DNA from: Porphyromonas circumdentaria
GTDB lineage: Bacteria > Bacteroidota > Bacteroidia > Bacteroidales > Porphyromonadaceae
Assembly: GCF_900167105.1 (NCBI RefSeq)
Contig: NZ_FUXE01000003.1
Span: 62,001 to 126,000 of the forward strand
Length of the DNA: 64,000 nt
Direction of reading: 5' to 3'
This document shows, piece by piece, positions 45,208-54,414 of the stretch. The position numbers and the translations under genes were made by a program. Each line of letters opens with the position of its first letter. Positions within the stretch are counted from its first letter, which is position 1. Below the pieces are notes generated by a model. That model saw nothing but the letters and a program-made list of their open reading frames with translations. It made no database searches and was not told the DNA's origin.

Positions 45208-46371
45208 TTAATGCTTTTGGGTGGTGTTAAAACTTAATAGACGGCATACTTGCTCTGCTGTACGTCGGAGATTATCTCGTGTGTAGATGGGATTTATCGC
45301 CTGCTTTAAGTCAACAGGAGAGGGAAGTATCGAAAAAACTCCGAGAAATCCAGCTCTGTTTAGTTCTTCTGTCGCTTCTATACTTCCCGCCAATAGTACC
45401 ACGGGGATTTGCTGCTTCATACTTTCATAGAGTACCCCCAAGGGAACCTTGCCCATGAGAGTTTGCCGATCGGCCTTTCCCTCACCCGTGAGAATTAAGT
45501 CGGCATCTTGTATCTTTTCCGAGAAGTGCAATGCATCTAATAGGAGATCTATACCTGGTTTAAGTTCTGCTTTGAGAAATGCCAGTAGTGCTCCACCCAT
45601 TCCCCCTGCAGCACCAGCACCAGGAACCGAAGCAATATCCTTGCCGCTATATTGGCGTATTACCTTAACCAGATGTTGCATAGAAGCCTCTAATTGAGTT
45701 ACCATATCTTGATTTGCTCCTTTCTGAGGGGCAAAGGCATGTGTAGCACCTTCTGGACCGCAGAAAGGATTGCGCACATCGCAAGCAACGGTAAAACGCG
45801 AATTACTTAGAGCTGAGTGTACCAAAGAACAGTCGATATGATAAACCTCAGAGAGCAAAGCTCCGCATAAAGGCGAGGAGCCTCCAACTTCTTTTCCCTC
45901 CCGATTATAGAACCGAAAGCCCAATGCTTGTAGCATTCCTAAACCTGCATCGTTGGTAGCACTTCCGCCAAGCCCGATGATAAACTTCCGACATCCTTGC
46001 GTCAAGGCGTCTTTAATCAGCTCTCCTGTGCCGAAAGAAGTCGTTTGCATCGGGTTTCTTCTCCCCTCAGGCACTAAGGGAAGCCCACTGATACTTGCCA
46101 TTTCGATGAAAGCTGTCTCTCCATCTCCCGATATACCATAAGACGTTTCTTGCAGTTCCATTAAAGGAGAGTAAGCTTTCAAAACGATACGTTGCCCGTG
46201 AGTAGCGGTTATGAGTACATCTTGCATACCTTCACCCCCATCGGCAATGGGCATTACAACGATTTCTGCGTTCGGTAGGAAGTTACGAACGCCCGCTGCC
46301 ACCGCCTCTCCTGCATCTATGGAAGAGAGACAACCCTTGAAAGAGTCAATAGCTATAACCACTTTCTTCAT
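45208..46371 (-). CDS. Glycerate kinase (GlxK/GarK family)
   Basis: 387 residues. It phosphorylates glycerate, usually to 2-phosphoglycerate in this family. AIDSFKGCLSSIDAGEAVAAG at the N-terminus (in parts), ADGGEGMQDVL, GLGGSATNDAGLGMLQALG, GPEGATHAFAPQKGA and ILTGEGKADRQTLMGKVP are family blocks, all present. It stands alone with a 110-base gap to the PAP2 gene, and no other glycerate or glyoxylate gene lies nearby. Confidence 0.92.
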   Translation of the reverse strand: MKKVVIAIDSFKGCLSSIDAGEAVAAGVRNFLPNAEIVVMPIADGGEGMQDVLITATHGQRIVLKAYSPLMELQETSYGISGDGETAFIEMASISGLPLVPEGRRNPMQTTSFGTGELIKDALTQGCRKFIIGLGGSATNDAGLGMLQALGFRFYNREGKEVGGSSPLCGALLSEVYHIDCSLVHSALSNSRFTVACDVRNPFCGPEGATHAFAPQKGANQDMVTQLEASMQHLVKVIRQYSGKDIASVPGAGAAGGMGGALLAFLKAELKPGIDLLLDALHFSEKIQDADLILTGEGKADRQTLMGKVPLGVLYESMKQQIPVVLLAGSIEATEELNRAGFLGVFSILPSPVDLKQAINPIYTRDNLRRTAEQVCRLLSFNTTQKH

Positions 46372-46481
46372 ACCATTTCTAATTATTTATGGCAGATAGC
46401 CGAGAAAGCAACAATGCTGCAAGTGATAAAGCAGACTCTTAATGTAATAAAGAGGGAGCTGCATTCACAATTTTATCCTCC

Positions 46482-47189
46482 TCACCCATAATACCCAATC
46501 CGAATAAGTGCCTTGCTCATCTCCAATGAAAAGGCGACCATAAAAAATAGGTACCCCAATACAATGGTGCGCCAAACAGCAATGTTATTTTGAAAAACTT
46601 TGTGGGGTAGACTTGCCTTTGACTTGCCCAAAACTTTAGAGCGAGAGAAGATATAAAGACGATAAAAGAGATAGCCCAATAGCAGGCCGATTATAGCCCC
46701 TGGTATAATGTCCGATAGGAAGTGAACTCCTAAATAAACACGACTGTAAGCCACCAATGTTGCCAATAGGAATACTATAAGCGTGTACCATCTATCCCTA
46801 AAAGAAAGTGCCGTAAATAGCGCAATAGCAAAGAAATTGGCGGCGTGCCCCGACACAAAGCTGAATCCCCATCCTAAATCTTTATAAACATTCATAACAG
46901 CCTCTTTTGTGTAAGGATGATAGGCTGGACGAAGACGCCCAAATAGAGGCTTGATAAAGGAGGAGACCATTTGGTCACAAACTATGTGCATCAATACCGC
47001 AACAATAATGAATAAAATAGCTTCTTTGGGAGATCGCTTATAGAATACCCACAATATGAGTGCTATAACCACCGCTGTCCATGTCCATCGAGCAGAAATG
47101 AGGTACATGAAGGCATCCAAAAAAGGAGTGTGAAAGTTGTTTAGGGACAAAAAGAGTTCTCTTTCCCACAAGATTAATTGATCCAACAT
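46482..47189 (-). CDS. PAP2-family membrane phosphatase
   Basis: 235 residues from ATG 47189 (MLDQLILWERELF), seven bases after the batE stop; the longer frame to 47261 overlaps batE. Five or so membrane helices. The lipid-phosphatase signature is complete: KPLFGRLRP (KxxxxxxRP), FVSGHAANFFAIA (PSGH-like, SGH kept) and SRVYLGVHFLSDIIPG (SRxxxxxHxxxD). It may dephosphorylate undecaprenyl pyrophosphate or lipid A. It is the last gene of the Bat operon, a common arrangement in Bacteroidota. Confidence 0.9.
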   Translation of the reverse strand: MLDQLILWERELFLSLNNFHTPFLDAFMYLISARWTWTAVVIALILWVFYKRSPKEAILFIIVAVLMHIVCDQMVSSFIKPLFGRLRPAYHPYTKEAVMNVYKDLGWGFSFVSGHAANFFAIALFTALSFRDRWYTLIVFLLATLVAYSRVYLGVHFLSDIIPGAIIGLLLGYLFYRLYIFSRSKVLGKSKASLPHKVFQNNIAVWRTIVLGYLFFMVAFSLEMSKALIRIGYYG

Positions 47190-47196
47190 ATAGAAA

Positions 47197-47979
47197 CTAT
47201 TTAATGGTAAAAGGATAAACCGTTTCGATAGACGCTCTTTTAAGCCATCCCAATTTATCATCGGGCAGTAGTATAGCTATCCACTTTTGGTCAGAAGAAG
47301 TATCTACAATATTTATTTTAGTTCCCTCATAAAGGGTATTCAACAAGGGGCTTTCTTCATTCGGAGAAGTTTTTACAGCCACCTTCCCCTCTAATACAAT
47401 TGCCTCATAAGGGTCTTTATACTGCTTGTATATAGTATACAGCAAAGTCTGAGCAGTAATAAAAAGGCATAAAGAGACAAGTGCTGTATAGAATCCGATT
47501 TGTCGATGGAGGCGTTGGGGAGCTAATAGGAAAAAAGCTCCGCCCGCCAAACACAAAGTCGCAAGAAGGAAAGATAGTATGATGAATAATTGTACCGGAA
47601 AGACTTGAAATATATTGTCCCTTATGGACTGGAGGTAGGGAGTGGAGTAGTCTATAGATTTTACGACTTGGTTATTGGCTACTTTCAGGCTATGCCTTGT
47701 CTCTTTGTTTTGGGGAGCAATCCGTACTGCTCTTTCGTAGTTAAGTATGGCACGTCCCAGCTCTCCTTGGCGATAATACGTATTGGCAATGTTGTAAAAA
47801 AGAGTGGCATCACTTATCGATGGCTCGCTCGAAAGGATCTTTTTATAGCACTCCATAGCCAAAGTATACTCTTTGTTATCGTAATGCTGCTGTGCCTTTT
47901 GCATTAAATTTTCCGTTCCCTTTACTCCGTAAAAAGGCAAGAAAAAAAGAAGGGCAGTAATTAAAAAGGTCTGTTTCAT
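47197..47979 (-). CDS. batE: BatE: TPR and SH3-like protein of the Bat operon
   Basis: 260 residues. Signal peptide (about 1-21), then two to three TPR units (about 28-105; YTLAMECYKKILS, AILNYERAVRIAP), two membrane helices (about 130-175) and a C-terminal SH3-like domain (about 193-255; VKTSPNEESPLLNTLYEG). Its start overlaps batD by four bases. The Bat complex is linked to aerotolerance in Bacteroides, but its biochemical function is unresolved. Confidence 0.9.
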   Translation of the reverse strand: MKQTFLITALLFFLPFYGVKGTENLMQKAQQHYDNKEYTLAMECYKKILSSEPSISDATLFYNIANTYYRQGELGRAILNYERAVRIAPQNKETRHSLKVANNQVVKSIDYSTPYLQSIRDNIFQVFPVQLFIILSFLLATLCLAGGAFFLLAPQRLHRQIGFYTALVSLCLFITAQTLLYTIYKQYKDPYEAIVLEGKVAVKTSPNEESPLLNTLYEGTKINIVDTSSDQKWIAILLPDDKLGWLKRASIETVYPFTIK

Positions 47980-49730
47980 TTCTTTGACTCTATGGTTTCT
48001 ATCACAGTCTTCGTACGCTCAAGTAGCGAAGAGGGTGAGAGGTCTATCCCTGTGGGAGCATAGCGACTGTATTCCACCTGTTGTATAACCTCTAAAAATT
48101 CTTCAATAACCTCTTCGGAACAATTGGTCGCCTTAAGCTTCTCTCGGATGTTTATGGTACTCAAATGACTGGTGGGGATCTGAAATTTGTCGGAGAGATA
48201 GGTGTGTACGCTCGATAATAAAGAAGCATAGAAGCTACTATTCTCTTCTTTTCCTATCTCTTTTTCCAAGTTTCTCAGGCGTTGCATCGTACTTTTTGCA
48301 GCTTTTCTACATTTTGTGCCTGCGACGTCTTCAAGCGATTTACGATACCGCTTGTAGCCCCAACCCCCTATAAAAGCTATGGAGAGTGGTATCAAATAGA
48401 AAAGCCAGTAGAATGGAGAGTAGAGAAATTGTGTCAAGCTCTTATTGTAAAAAGGCTTCTTCTGGAGAGGAGCAATATCTTTTTCCAAAGAGAGAGAGAG
48501 AGAGCTTTCTTTTTCTTCGTAGGCAAGGGCAGAGCCTTTTTTCACGGAAAAAGATATTTCTTGGGTTTGTTCTGTAACATATCTCTTTTTCGCAGGGTCA
48601 AAATAAACCAATGAAAGGGATGGGATAGAGTAGTTACCCGTATTACGAGGGTTTATTTGGTACTCTATAACTCTTTGCCCTTTTATTCCATCAGTTGAGG
48701 CCGCAATATCGTACTGAGAAGATTGGTCTAAGATTTCAAAACTTTCGGGGAGCTTTAGCGTAGGAGGGGTTAATAGCTTCAAATTACCTTTTCCCGCTAT
48801 TGTTACTCTCATTCTAAAGGGTTCATCTGTTTTTACCTTATCTCCATCGGGAAGTTCTGCTTTGATAGAGAAAGAGCCAACACCTCCACCAAAGTTTTCT
48901 GGTGTAGGTTGTGGTAAATCAAGTACCTTGATTTTGACCTTTGGAGTTAACATCTTCTTACGGTCGGTAGGGGTAGAGGAGGTATCAAAGAACTCATCTT
49001 CGTTTTCAATACTCTTTTCTAAAGCTACTATCAAATTTATCTCTCCCTCTGGAATGGTTAGCTCGCCTGAACGTTGAGGCATAATCACAGACTGTCTAAT
49101 GATAGCTGTATAGTAGTTTTGACCATTATAATGCTCCATAGCAAGTTGGCTTTGAAGTGGAGTTTTTATCTCTTCCTCTACAAAACCATCATACTCGGGA
49201 AACTTAGACTGCTCAAACTCAAAGCGATTGCTTCGAGCATATATTTTATAAGAAACCAATATGCCCTCTTGTAGATAAACTGTTGTATGGCCAGGAATAG
49301 TTCTAATAAAAAAAGAAGATGAGGAGCGGGACTGCTTCTTTAACTCCTTCTCTTGAGGTAAGACTTTAATAAAAAGGGGAGAGGTTTTATAGACTTTCCC
49401 TTTTGCCTGTACTTGTGCGCTACCTATATGAATAGTGCCGACTTTCTCTGCAAGATAGGTGCCTGTATAGATGGTAGAGGGTTTGCCATTGAACTCTCTC
49501 TCTGTCATTGCTTTTGACGGAGGGTATAGAGTGGACACTCCCTCGACTTCTGGATCTTTGAAGTTACTCCCTTTAGCATTGGTTAGTACGAATCGTACGG
49601 TTATCTTATCAGAGAGGGTTACACTGTTTGGAGCCTCTATTTTGAAAGCTATTTGCCCCCAAGAAAAAGAGGGCAAGGAGTGTAAGAGAAACATAGAGAA
49701 GAGTACGATAAGGAGTATTTGTAATCTCAT
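47976..49730 (-). CDS. batD: BatD: BatD/oxygen-tolerance domain membrane protein
   Basis: 584 residues from ATG 49730, chosen because MRLQILLIVLFSMFLLHSLP gives a clean signal peptide; in-frame ATGs at 49766 and 49784 (38 bases after batC) are alternatives. A long periplasmic region of beta-sandwich BatD repeats (from about 30 to 420; SVTLSDKITVRF, TIHIGSAQVQAKG) is followed by a membrane helix (FYWLFYLIPLSIAFIGGWGY) and a cytoplasmic helical tail. It overlaps batE by four bases. Confidence 0.9.
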   Translation of the reverse strand: MRLQILLIVLFSMFLLHSLPSFSWGQIAFKIEAPNSVTLSDKITVRFVLTNAKGSNFKDPEVEGVSTLYPPSKAMTEREFNGKPSTIYTGTYLAEKVGTIHIGSAQVQAKGKVYKTSPLFIKVLPQEKELKKQSRSSSSFFIRTIPGHTTVYLQEGILVSYKIYARSNRFEFEQSKFPEYDGFVEEEIKTPLQSQLAMEHYNGQNYYTAIIRQSVIMPQRSGELTIPEGEINLIVALEKSIENEDEFFDTSSTPTDRKKMLTPKVKIKVLDLPQPTPENFGGGVGSFSIKAELPDGDKVKTDEPFRMRVTIAGKGNLKLLTPPTLKLPESFEILDQSSQYDIAASTDGIKGQRVIEYQINPRNTGNYSIPSLSLVYFDPAKKRYVTEQTQEISFSVKKGSALAYEEKESSLSLSLEKDIAPLQKKPFYNKSLTQFLYSPFYWLFYLIPLSIAFIGGWGYKRYRKSLEDVAGTKCRKAAKSTMQRLRNLEKEIGKEENSSFYASLLSSVHTYLSDKFQIPTSHLSTINIREKLKATNCSEEVIEEFLEVIQQVEYSRYAPTGIDLSPSSLLERTKTVIETIESKK

Positions 49731-49822
49731 CTTTTTACAAACGGACGGAGAGGTAAAAACATACATAACAGACTTTTTACTCATACTATACTTGAAGCTT
49801 TTTCCCAACGAGGTAAAAAATA

Positions 49823-50509
49823 TCACCAACGCTTTTTATCCTTATCGTCTTCTGATTCTTGCTGAGAGCGTTGAAGTTCTTCATATTTCCGGCGCGTATT
49901 CTCCTCGTCACTTTGGTACGAATCTAATATTTTCTTCGCGGTTTCAGCATCTATTGTCTCTCTTTTCTTGGGTTTTTCTTCGGAGTTTTTCTTTTCTTCT
50001 TGCTTGTTTTTCTGCTCACTATTAGACTGATTACTGGATTGCAAAACATCGTTTTGGGTGCTTTGCGACTGATTTTTCGGTAGCTGTTTAAGAGCTAAAG
50101 TAAGATTGTAACGTGTCTCGTTATCGGTAGGATTTAATCGAAGGGATTGTTTGTAGCTCTCTACCGCTGGGGCATATTGTTTGAGTTTTAATTGAGCATT
50201 ACCAATGTTGTGGAATAACTGAGAGGTTTCCAGTTGACTTTCAATATTTTTAGGATTAATGGATCCATATACTTCCAAAGCATCTTTATATTTTCCCTGT
50301 TCATATAGAGCATTACCCAATCCGTATCGAATAGCGACTTCGGAAGAATCTTGTATAAAGGCCTTTCGAAAAAAACTCTCTGCTTGTGCATATTCCTTTC
50401 TTTCCATAGCCTTATACCCTTTTCTAAGAAGTATACGAGAGGTCTCTTGTCCATGGAGGAGAAAAGGAACAAGCAAAAGAATTACTAAGAAGAACGATTT
50501 AATATGCAT
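49823..50509 (-). CDS. batC: BatC: TPR protein of the Bat operon
   Basis: 228 residues. Signal peptide (FFLVILLLVPFLLHGQ), then four TPR-like units at about 25-145 (AESFFRKAFIQDSSEVAIRY, YAPAVESYKQSLRLNPTDNE). The last 80 residues are a charged low-complexity tail of Gln, Asn, Glu, Lys and Ser. It shares one base with the end of batB. TPRs suggest a scaffolding role in the Bat complex. Confidence 0.9.
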   Translation of the reverse strand: MHIKSFFLVILLLVPFLLHGQETSRILLRKGYKAMERKEYAQAESFFRKAFIQDSSEVAIRYGLGNALYEQGKYKDALEVYGSINPKNIESQLETSQLFHNIGNAQLKLKQYAPAVESYKQSLRLNPTDNETRYNLTLALKQLPKNQSQSTQNDVLQSSNQSNSEQKNKQEEKKNSEEKPKKRETIDAETAKKILDSYQSDEENTRRKYEELQRSQQESEDDKDKKRW

Positions 50510-51525
50510 CAGTTAAATAACTTGATTCGTCCAAAGAAACGATTTTTACGAGGTAATATAACCTCCATAATAACCAAGAAGAGTAGGGCGGCAAAAGCAA
50601 ACCACCCGAAAAGTTCGTGTTTGTTTTCTGTATAATTCGTAACCACTGCTTGAGGTAGTTTCTTAAGCTCTTCGTGTATTTTCGACGCAAGTGCCGAAGC
50701 ATTACTACCCTGTACAAAAGCTCCCTCTCCTGCGGTTGCTAACTCTTGACACATTTTGAAGTTTGCTTTTGTTATTACCTGTTCTCCCGTTTCATCCAGT
50801 ATGTATTCATTGGCTTTAGGGAGGGGGATGGAAGCCCCTTCAGACGATCCTATGGCTGATACATATACTTTTATTCCCTGAGATGCTGCCTTTTGAGCCA
50901 TTTCAAGAGCATTAGTATCATGAGTTTCTCCATCTGTAAGGATAATAATAGCTTTACCAACATCTTTGCGACTTGAGAAAGAGGGTATTGCTATATCTAT
51001 AGCGGAGCCTATGGCGGTACCTTGATTGGAGATTATTTCTGTATCTGCATCTTGAATGAAAGATTTGATCATGCTCAAATCAGAGGTCAGAGGGAGTTGA
51101 GTATATGCCGAGCCCGCAAAAACAATCAATCCTATTTTGCTTTTATTTAGTTTGTCGGCAAGTTTTACACAACTTGTTTTGGCAAAAGAGAGACGATTGG
51201 GGGCAATATCTTCTGCAAGCATAGAGTTTGATATGTCGAGAGCAATAATCGCTTCTATACCTCTTTCCTCTAAAGGCTTTTCACTCTTCTCTATCTGTTG
51301 CGGACGAGCCAACATCATGATTGTGGAGGTTATGGAGAGCAACAATAATAGGTGGCGTACCCATATCCTTTTAACAGAAGCGTCTGGCTTAACAAGAGCC
51401 CAAAAGGCTCTCTCGGCATAGCGTTGTTGCTGCCTCTTACGGATATATTTATCCATAACCTCAACTCCCAAAAGAAGTAGAAAGAGCAGCAAAAGCCAAA
51501 GATATTCTGGAGCAGCGAAGTACAT
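50509..51525 (-). CDS. batB: BatB: von Willebrand factor A membrane protein
   Basis: 338 residues. Two N-terminal membrane helices (LWLLLLFLLLLGVEVM and HLLLLLSITSTIMMLA), a VWA domain (about 90-285) with an intact MIDAS (DISNS at 97-101, TDGE later) and a C-terminal membrane helix (FGWFAFAALLFLVIMEVILP). It follows batA after 18 bases. VWA domains bind protein partners through a metal ion. Confidence 0.93.
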   Translation of the reverse strand: MYFAAPEYLWLLLLFLLLLGVEVMDKYIRKRQQQRYAERAFWALVKPDASVKRIWVRHLLLLLSITSTIMMLARPQQIEKSEKPLEERGIEAIIALDISNSMLAEDIAPNRLSFAKTSCVKLADKLNKSKIGLIVFAGSAYTQLPLTSDLSMIKSFIQDADTEIISNQGTAIGSAIDIAIPSFSSRKDVGKAIIILTDGETHDTNALEMAQKAASQGIKVYVSAIGSSEGASIPLPKANEYILDETGEQVITKANFKMCQELATAGEGAFVQGSNASALASKIHEELKKLPQAVVTNYTENKHELFGWFAFAALLFLVIMEVILPRKNRFFGRIKLFN

Positions 51526-51543
51526 ACTTTATTACAACAGAGA

Positions 51544-52521
51544 TTATGGATTAATTCTTAAAAGCGTATTGCGCAGTACAAGTGAGATTATAAGGGTTAT
51601 GAGAGCCAGTATACCCCAGATTTGATATAGCTCCTCATAAGCTTTGAAATTCATTGTCATCAACCGACTTTTTTCGAGACGATCAATCTCTTTATAGATA
51701 TTCTCAAGCCCCTCGTTATCCTGAGCTCTAAAAAAGTTTCCTCCTGTGATTTCTGCAATCTCTTTGAGAGAATTTTCATCAATATCGACTTTTACATAGT
51801 CGGTGACGACGCCAAAGTTCGTTTGTCGAGGATAGGGAGCTTCTCCTTTTGTCCCGACAGCAACGGTGTATATACGTATACCCAAAGTTTTAGCAATCGA
51901 TGCTGCCATTTGAGGTGCAATCCCTCCTCGGTTATTCGTTCCATCTGTAAGAAGAACTATAATTTGACTTTTTGTGGGGCTTGCTTTGAGGCGATTACAA
52001 GCTGTGGATATCCCCAATCCTATTGCCGTACCATCCTCTAATATCCCCATGCGTACACTTTCTAACCTTTTCAATAGGGTTGCATGATCCGTAGTAAGAG
52101 GGCATTGAGTAAAACTCTCCCCCGCAAATACGACCAATCCTATATTGTCGTTGGGACGATTGGCAATGAATTTTTTGGCCACCTCTATGGCTGCCGTAAA
52201 TCGATTCGGTTGCAAATCCATTGCAAGCATACTGCCAGATGCATCTATAGAGAGAACTATATCTATCCCCTCTATGGAGTCTTTTTGCCAATTATTCGTG
52301 TTTTGTGGACGAGCAAAGGCTATAACCAAAAATAGTAAAGCAAGCATGTTGAGAGCAAAAGGGAGATGTCTTAAATAGGAAATCAAACCTCCTCCCTCCA
52401 ATCTGTAATATGCCGATAGTCTTAAACTGGGGTACCGCTTTTTATGAGTTAAAACATAAAAAAGGATGAGTACAGGTATAAGAAGGAGTAACCATAGTAA
52501 ACGTGGATAGAGAAAGTTCAT
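51544..52521 (-). CDS. batA: BatA: von Willebrand factor A membrane protein
   Basis: 325 residues. N-terminal helices (LLWLLLLIPVLILFYVLT and NMLALLFLVIAFA), a VWA domain with MIDAS DASGS at 93-97 and TDGTNNRGG, and a C-terminal helix (IWGILALITLIISLVL). It overlaps the previous gene by four bases. BatA and BatB are paralogues; both keep the metal-binding residues. Confidence 0.93.
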   Translation of the reverse strand: MNFLYPRLLWLLLLIPVLILFYVLTHKKRYPSLRLSAYYRLEGGGLISYLRHLPFALNMLALLFLVIAFARPQNTNNWQKDSIEGIDIVLSIDASGSMLAMDLQPNRFTAAIEVAKKFIANRPNDNIGLVVFAGESFTQCPLTTDHATLLKRLESVRMGILEDGTAIGLGISTACNRLKASPTKSQIIVLLTDGTNNRGGIAPQMAASIAKTLGIRIYTVAVGTKGEAPYPRQTNFGVVTDYVKVDIDENSLKEIAEITGGNFFRAQDNEGLENIYKEIDRLEKSRLMTMNFKAYEELYQIWGILALITLIISLVLRNTLLRINP

Positions 52522-53495
52522 TGATCAGCCCCCCTTTTCTTTTCAGTCTCTTTTCTTCTCTCTTCTTGACTATAAAGAGCCTCCATAAAATGTAATACTC
52601 TTTCATAATCATCATAACACTCTGTAAGTTCTATGCTCTCGTTGGCAAACTTTCCCAAGTTACTATGTTCTATGAACTTATACAATTCATATTCTTTTAG
52701 TAAAGTGTCATAAGGCTTCTCTTGAAGTGTCTTTAAGAGAAGCTGAGAGGTCATTTCCATAGAATTTATCTGTAGTAAGTCAAATAGGAAAGCTCTCAGT
52801 AGCATATTCAACTCTGTGTAATAACGCTCTATAAAACCCTTGCTGGGCAACTCCTTTTCTTTGAGTACTTCCATCTTTTTACGGAAATGCTCTATAATAG
52901 TTACGGCAGGAAGAGGCTCTTTTTTCTTTTGAATATTACGCCGTTGGATATAATATCGGTATAGGAAAAAGCTGGTTACAAGCAGCCCTAAAATGGCGAT
53001 TGCTAATATCCAAAAACGTAGTAAAATAAAAATATCCCACAATGTATAGGAGCGTGACCACTCTTTTTTTAGTCCGAAAAATTCTTCAGGATGCTCCATA
53101 TCCACTTCTGGCAAATTGACTTTTAGGTAGAGTGGAGTGGAGTAGATTTCTTGCTCGCCGACACGTACCCCAAAGGTAGGAAGAGCAATGAGGGTTGAGT
53201 CAAAGGAGGTAAGCACCATCTCTGCCGACAACTCTTTAAGTGTTCCTTCTAAATGAACTGTATCGATAACTCTAAACGAAAGAGCTTCTGCCCTGTGAAT
53301 AGCGCTGTCTGGAGGAATAATGAGATAGGTGTTGTCTATATCGTCTGTTCGGATTTTCAATCGTACCAAAGCCTGCTCTCCAATTTGAATTTCGGCTGGT
53401 TCGATACGAGTTGTTATACCGATGTTTTGCCCATGAAGAACACAAGCAGAGAGAAAAAAAGCAATTGACAATACAAATTGGCAATATGTTTGCAT
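52518..53495 (-). CDS. Membrane protein between DUF58 and batA (BatX-type)
   Basis: 325 residues from ATG 53495 (MQTYCQFVLSIAFFLSA), four bases after the DUF58 stop; the longer frame to 53564 overlaps that gene. Signal peptide, a periplasmic beta-rich part (about 25-155; RIEPAEIQIGEQALVRLKIR), one membrane helix (about 165-185; LLRFWILAIAILGLLVTSFF) and a cytoplasmic helical tail with a DUF4381-like look. Such a protein is routinely found at this place in Bat operons. Function unknown. Confidence 0.8.
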   Translation of the reverse strand: MQTYCQFVLSIAFFLSACVLHGQNIGITTRIEPAEIQIGEQALVRLKIRTDDIDNTYLIIPPDSAIHRAEALSFRVIDTVHLEGTLKELSAEMVLTSFDSTLIALPTFGVRVGEQEIYSTPLYLKVNLPEVDMEHPEEFFGLKKEWSRSYTLWDIFILLRFWILAIAILGLLVTSFFLYRYYIQRRNIQKKKEPLPAVTIIEHFRKKMEVLKEKELPSKGFIERYYTELNMLLRAFLFDLLQINSMEMTSQLLLKTLQEKPYDTLLKEYELYKFIEHSNLGKFANESIELTECYDDYERVLHFMEALYSQEERRKETEKKRGADQ

Positions 53496-53499
53496 ATCT

Positions 53500-54381
53500 C
53501 TAACGATGCGAAAATATTCTAAGAAGAGGCTTAACAAAATCTTCTCCCGTAAAGACCTCTGCATAAGTTATACCATAGAGCTTCATCATATTACGACGTT
53601 CTTCACGCACTTTTATATATTGCTCTTCGTAGGATTGTCTAACCTTACGAGAAGAAGTATTTACCCATATCTTTTGGGCTGTTTCTGTGTCTCTAAACTG
53701 TACCAATCCCATTCGGGGAAGTGTTTGCTCTCTTCTGTCTGTAACAACTATAGCTATGAGGTCATGTCGGCGAGCTGTTAGACGTAATTCATTACGATAC
53801 AATTCGCTGTCTCCATTGGTCATAAAGTCACTTATAAAAAATGTGGTAGCTCTTTTTTTTAATAGCTTGTTGAGTACAGATAGAGCCTCTTCTATCTTTG
53901 TTGTACTACCTGTCGGTGTAAAGTGTAGTATCTCCCTTATTATATAAAGGATATGCTTCTTTCCCTTTCCTGGGGGGATATATTTTTCTACGGTATCTGT
54001 AAAAAGCAATACACCAACCTTGTCATTATTTTCGATAGCAGAGAATGCCAGTGTGGCAGCGATCTCAGCAACTAATTCTTTTTTTGTTTCTCCGATAGTA
54101 CCGAAGCCAATGCTGCCGGACATGTCAATGGCAAGCATAACGGTAAGTTCTCTTTCTTCCTCAAAAATCTTTACGTAGGGAGTGTTGTAGCGAGCTGTTA
54201 CATTCCAATCAATATCTCTGACATCATCTCCTATGGCATAGCTACGTACTTCACTAAAGGTCATTCCTTTCCCCTTAAAAGCGGTATGGTATTCTCCCGC
54301 AAAGAGTTCTTGGCTCAAACCACGAGCTTTTATCTCTATGCGTCGTACTTGAGAAAGTATACCACTTGTATTAAGAAGCAT
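53500..54381 (-). CDS. DUF58-domain protein with VWA-like fold
   Basis: 293 residues. Standard DUF58 opening (RIEIKARGLSQELFAGEYHT, GMTFSEVRSYAIGDDVRDID, WNVTARYNTPYVKIFEEERE), followed by a VWA-like domain with MIDAS-type DMSGS at 86-90. No membrane helix. DUF58 proteins regularly pair with a MoxR ATPase, which lies immediately upstream (33 bases), as a chaperone-like module. Confidence 0.92.
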   Translation of the reverse strand: MLLNTSGILSQVRRIEIKARGLSQELFAGEYHTAFKGKGMTFSEVRSYAIGDDVRDIDWNVTARYNTPYVKIFEEERELTVMLAIDMSGSIGFGTIGETKKELVAEIAATLAFSAIENNDKVGVLLFTDTVEKYIPPGKGKKHILYIIREILHFTPTGSTTKIEEALSVLNKLLKKRATTFFISDFMTNGDSELYRNELRLTARRHDLIAIVVTDRREQTLPRMGLVQFRDTETAQKIWVNTSSRKVRQSYEEQYIKVREERRNMMKLYGITYAEVFTGEDFVKPLLRIFSHR

Positions 54382-54414
54382 CGAATAATAATACTTTTAG
54401 GTTAGCAATTATTG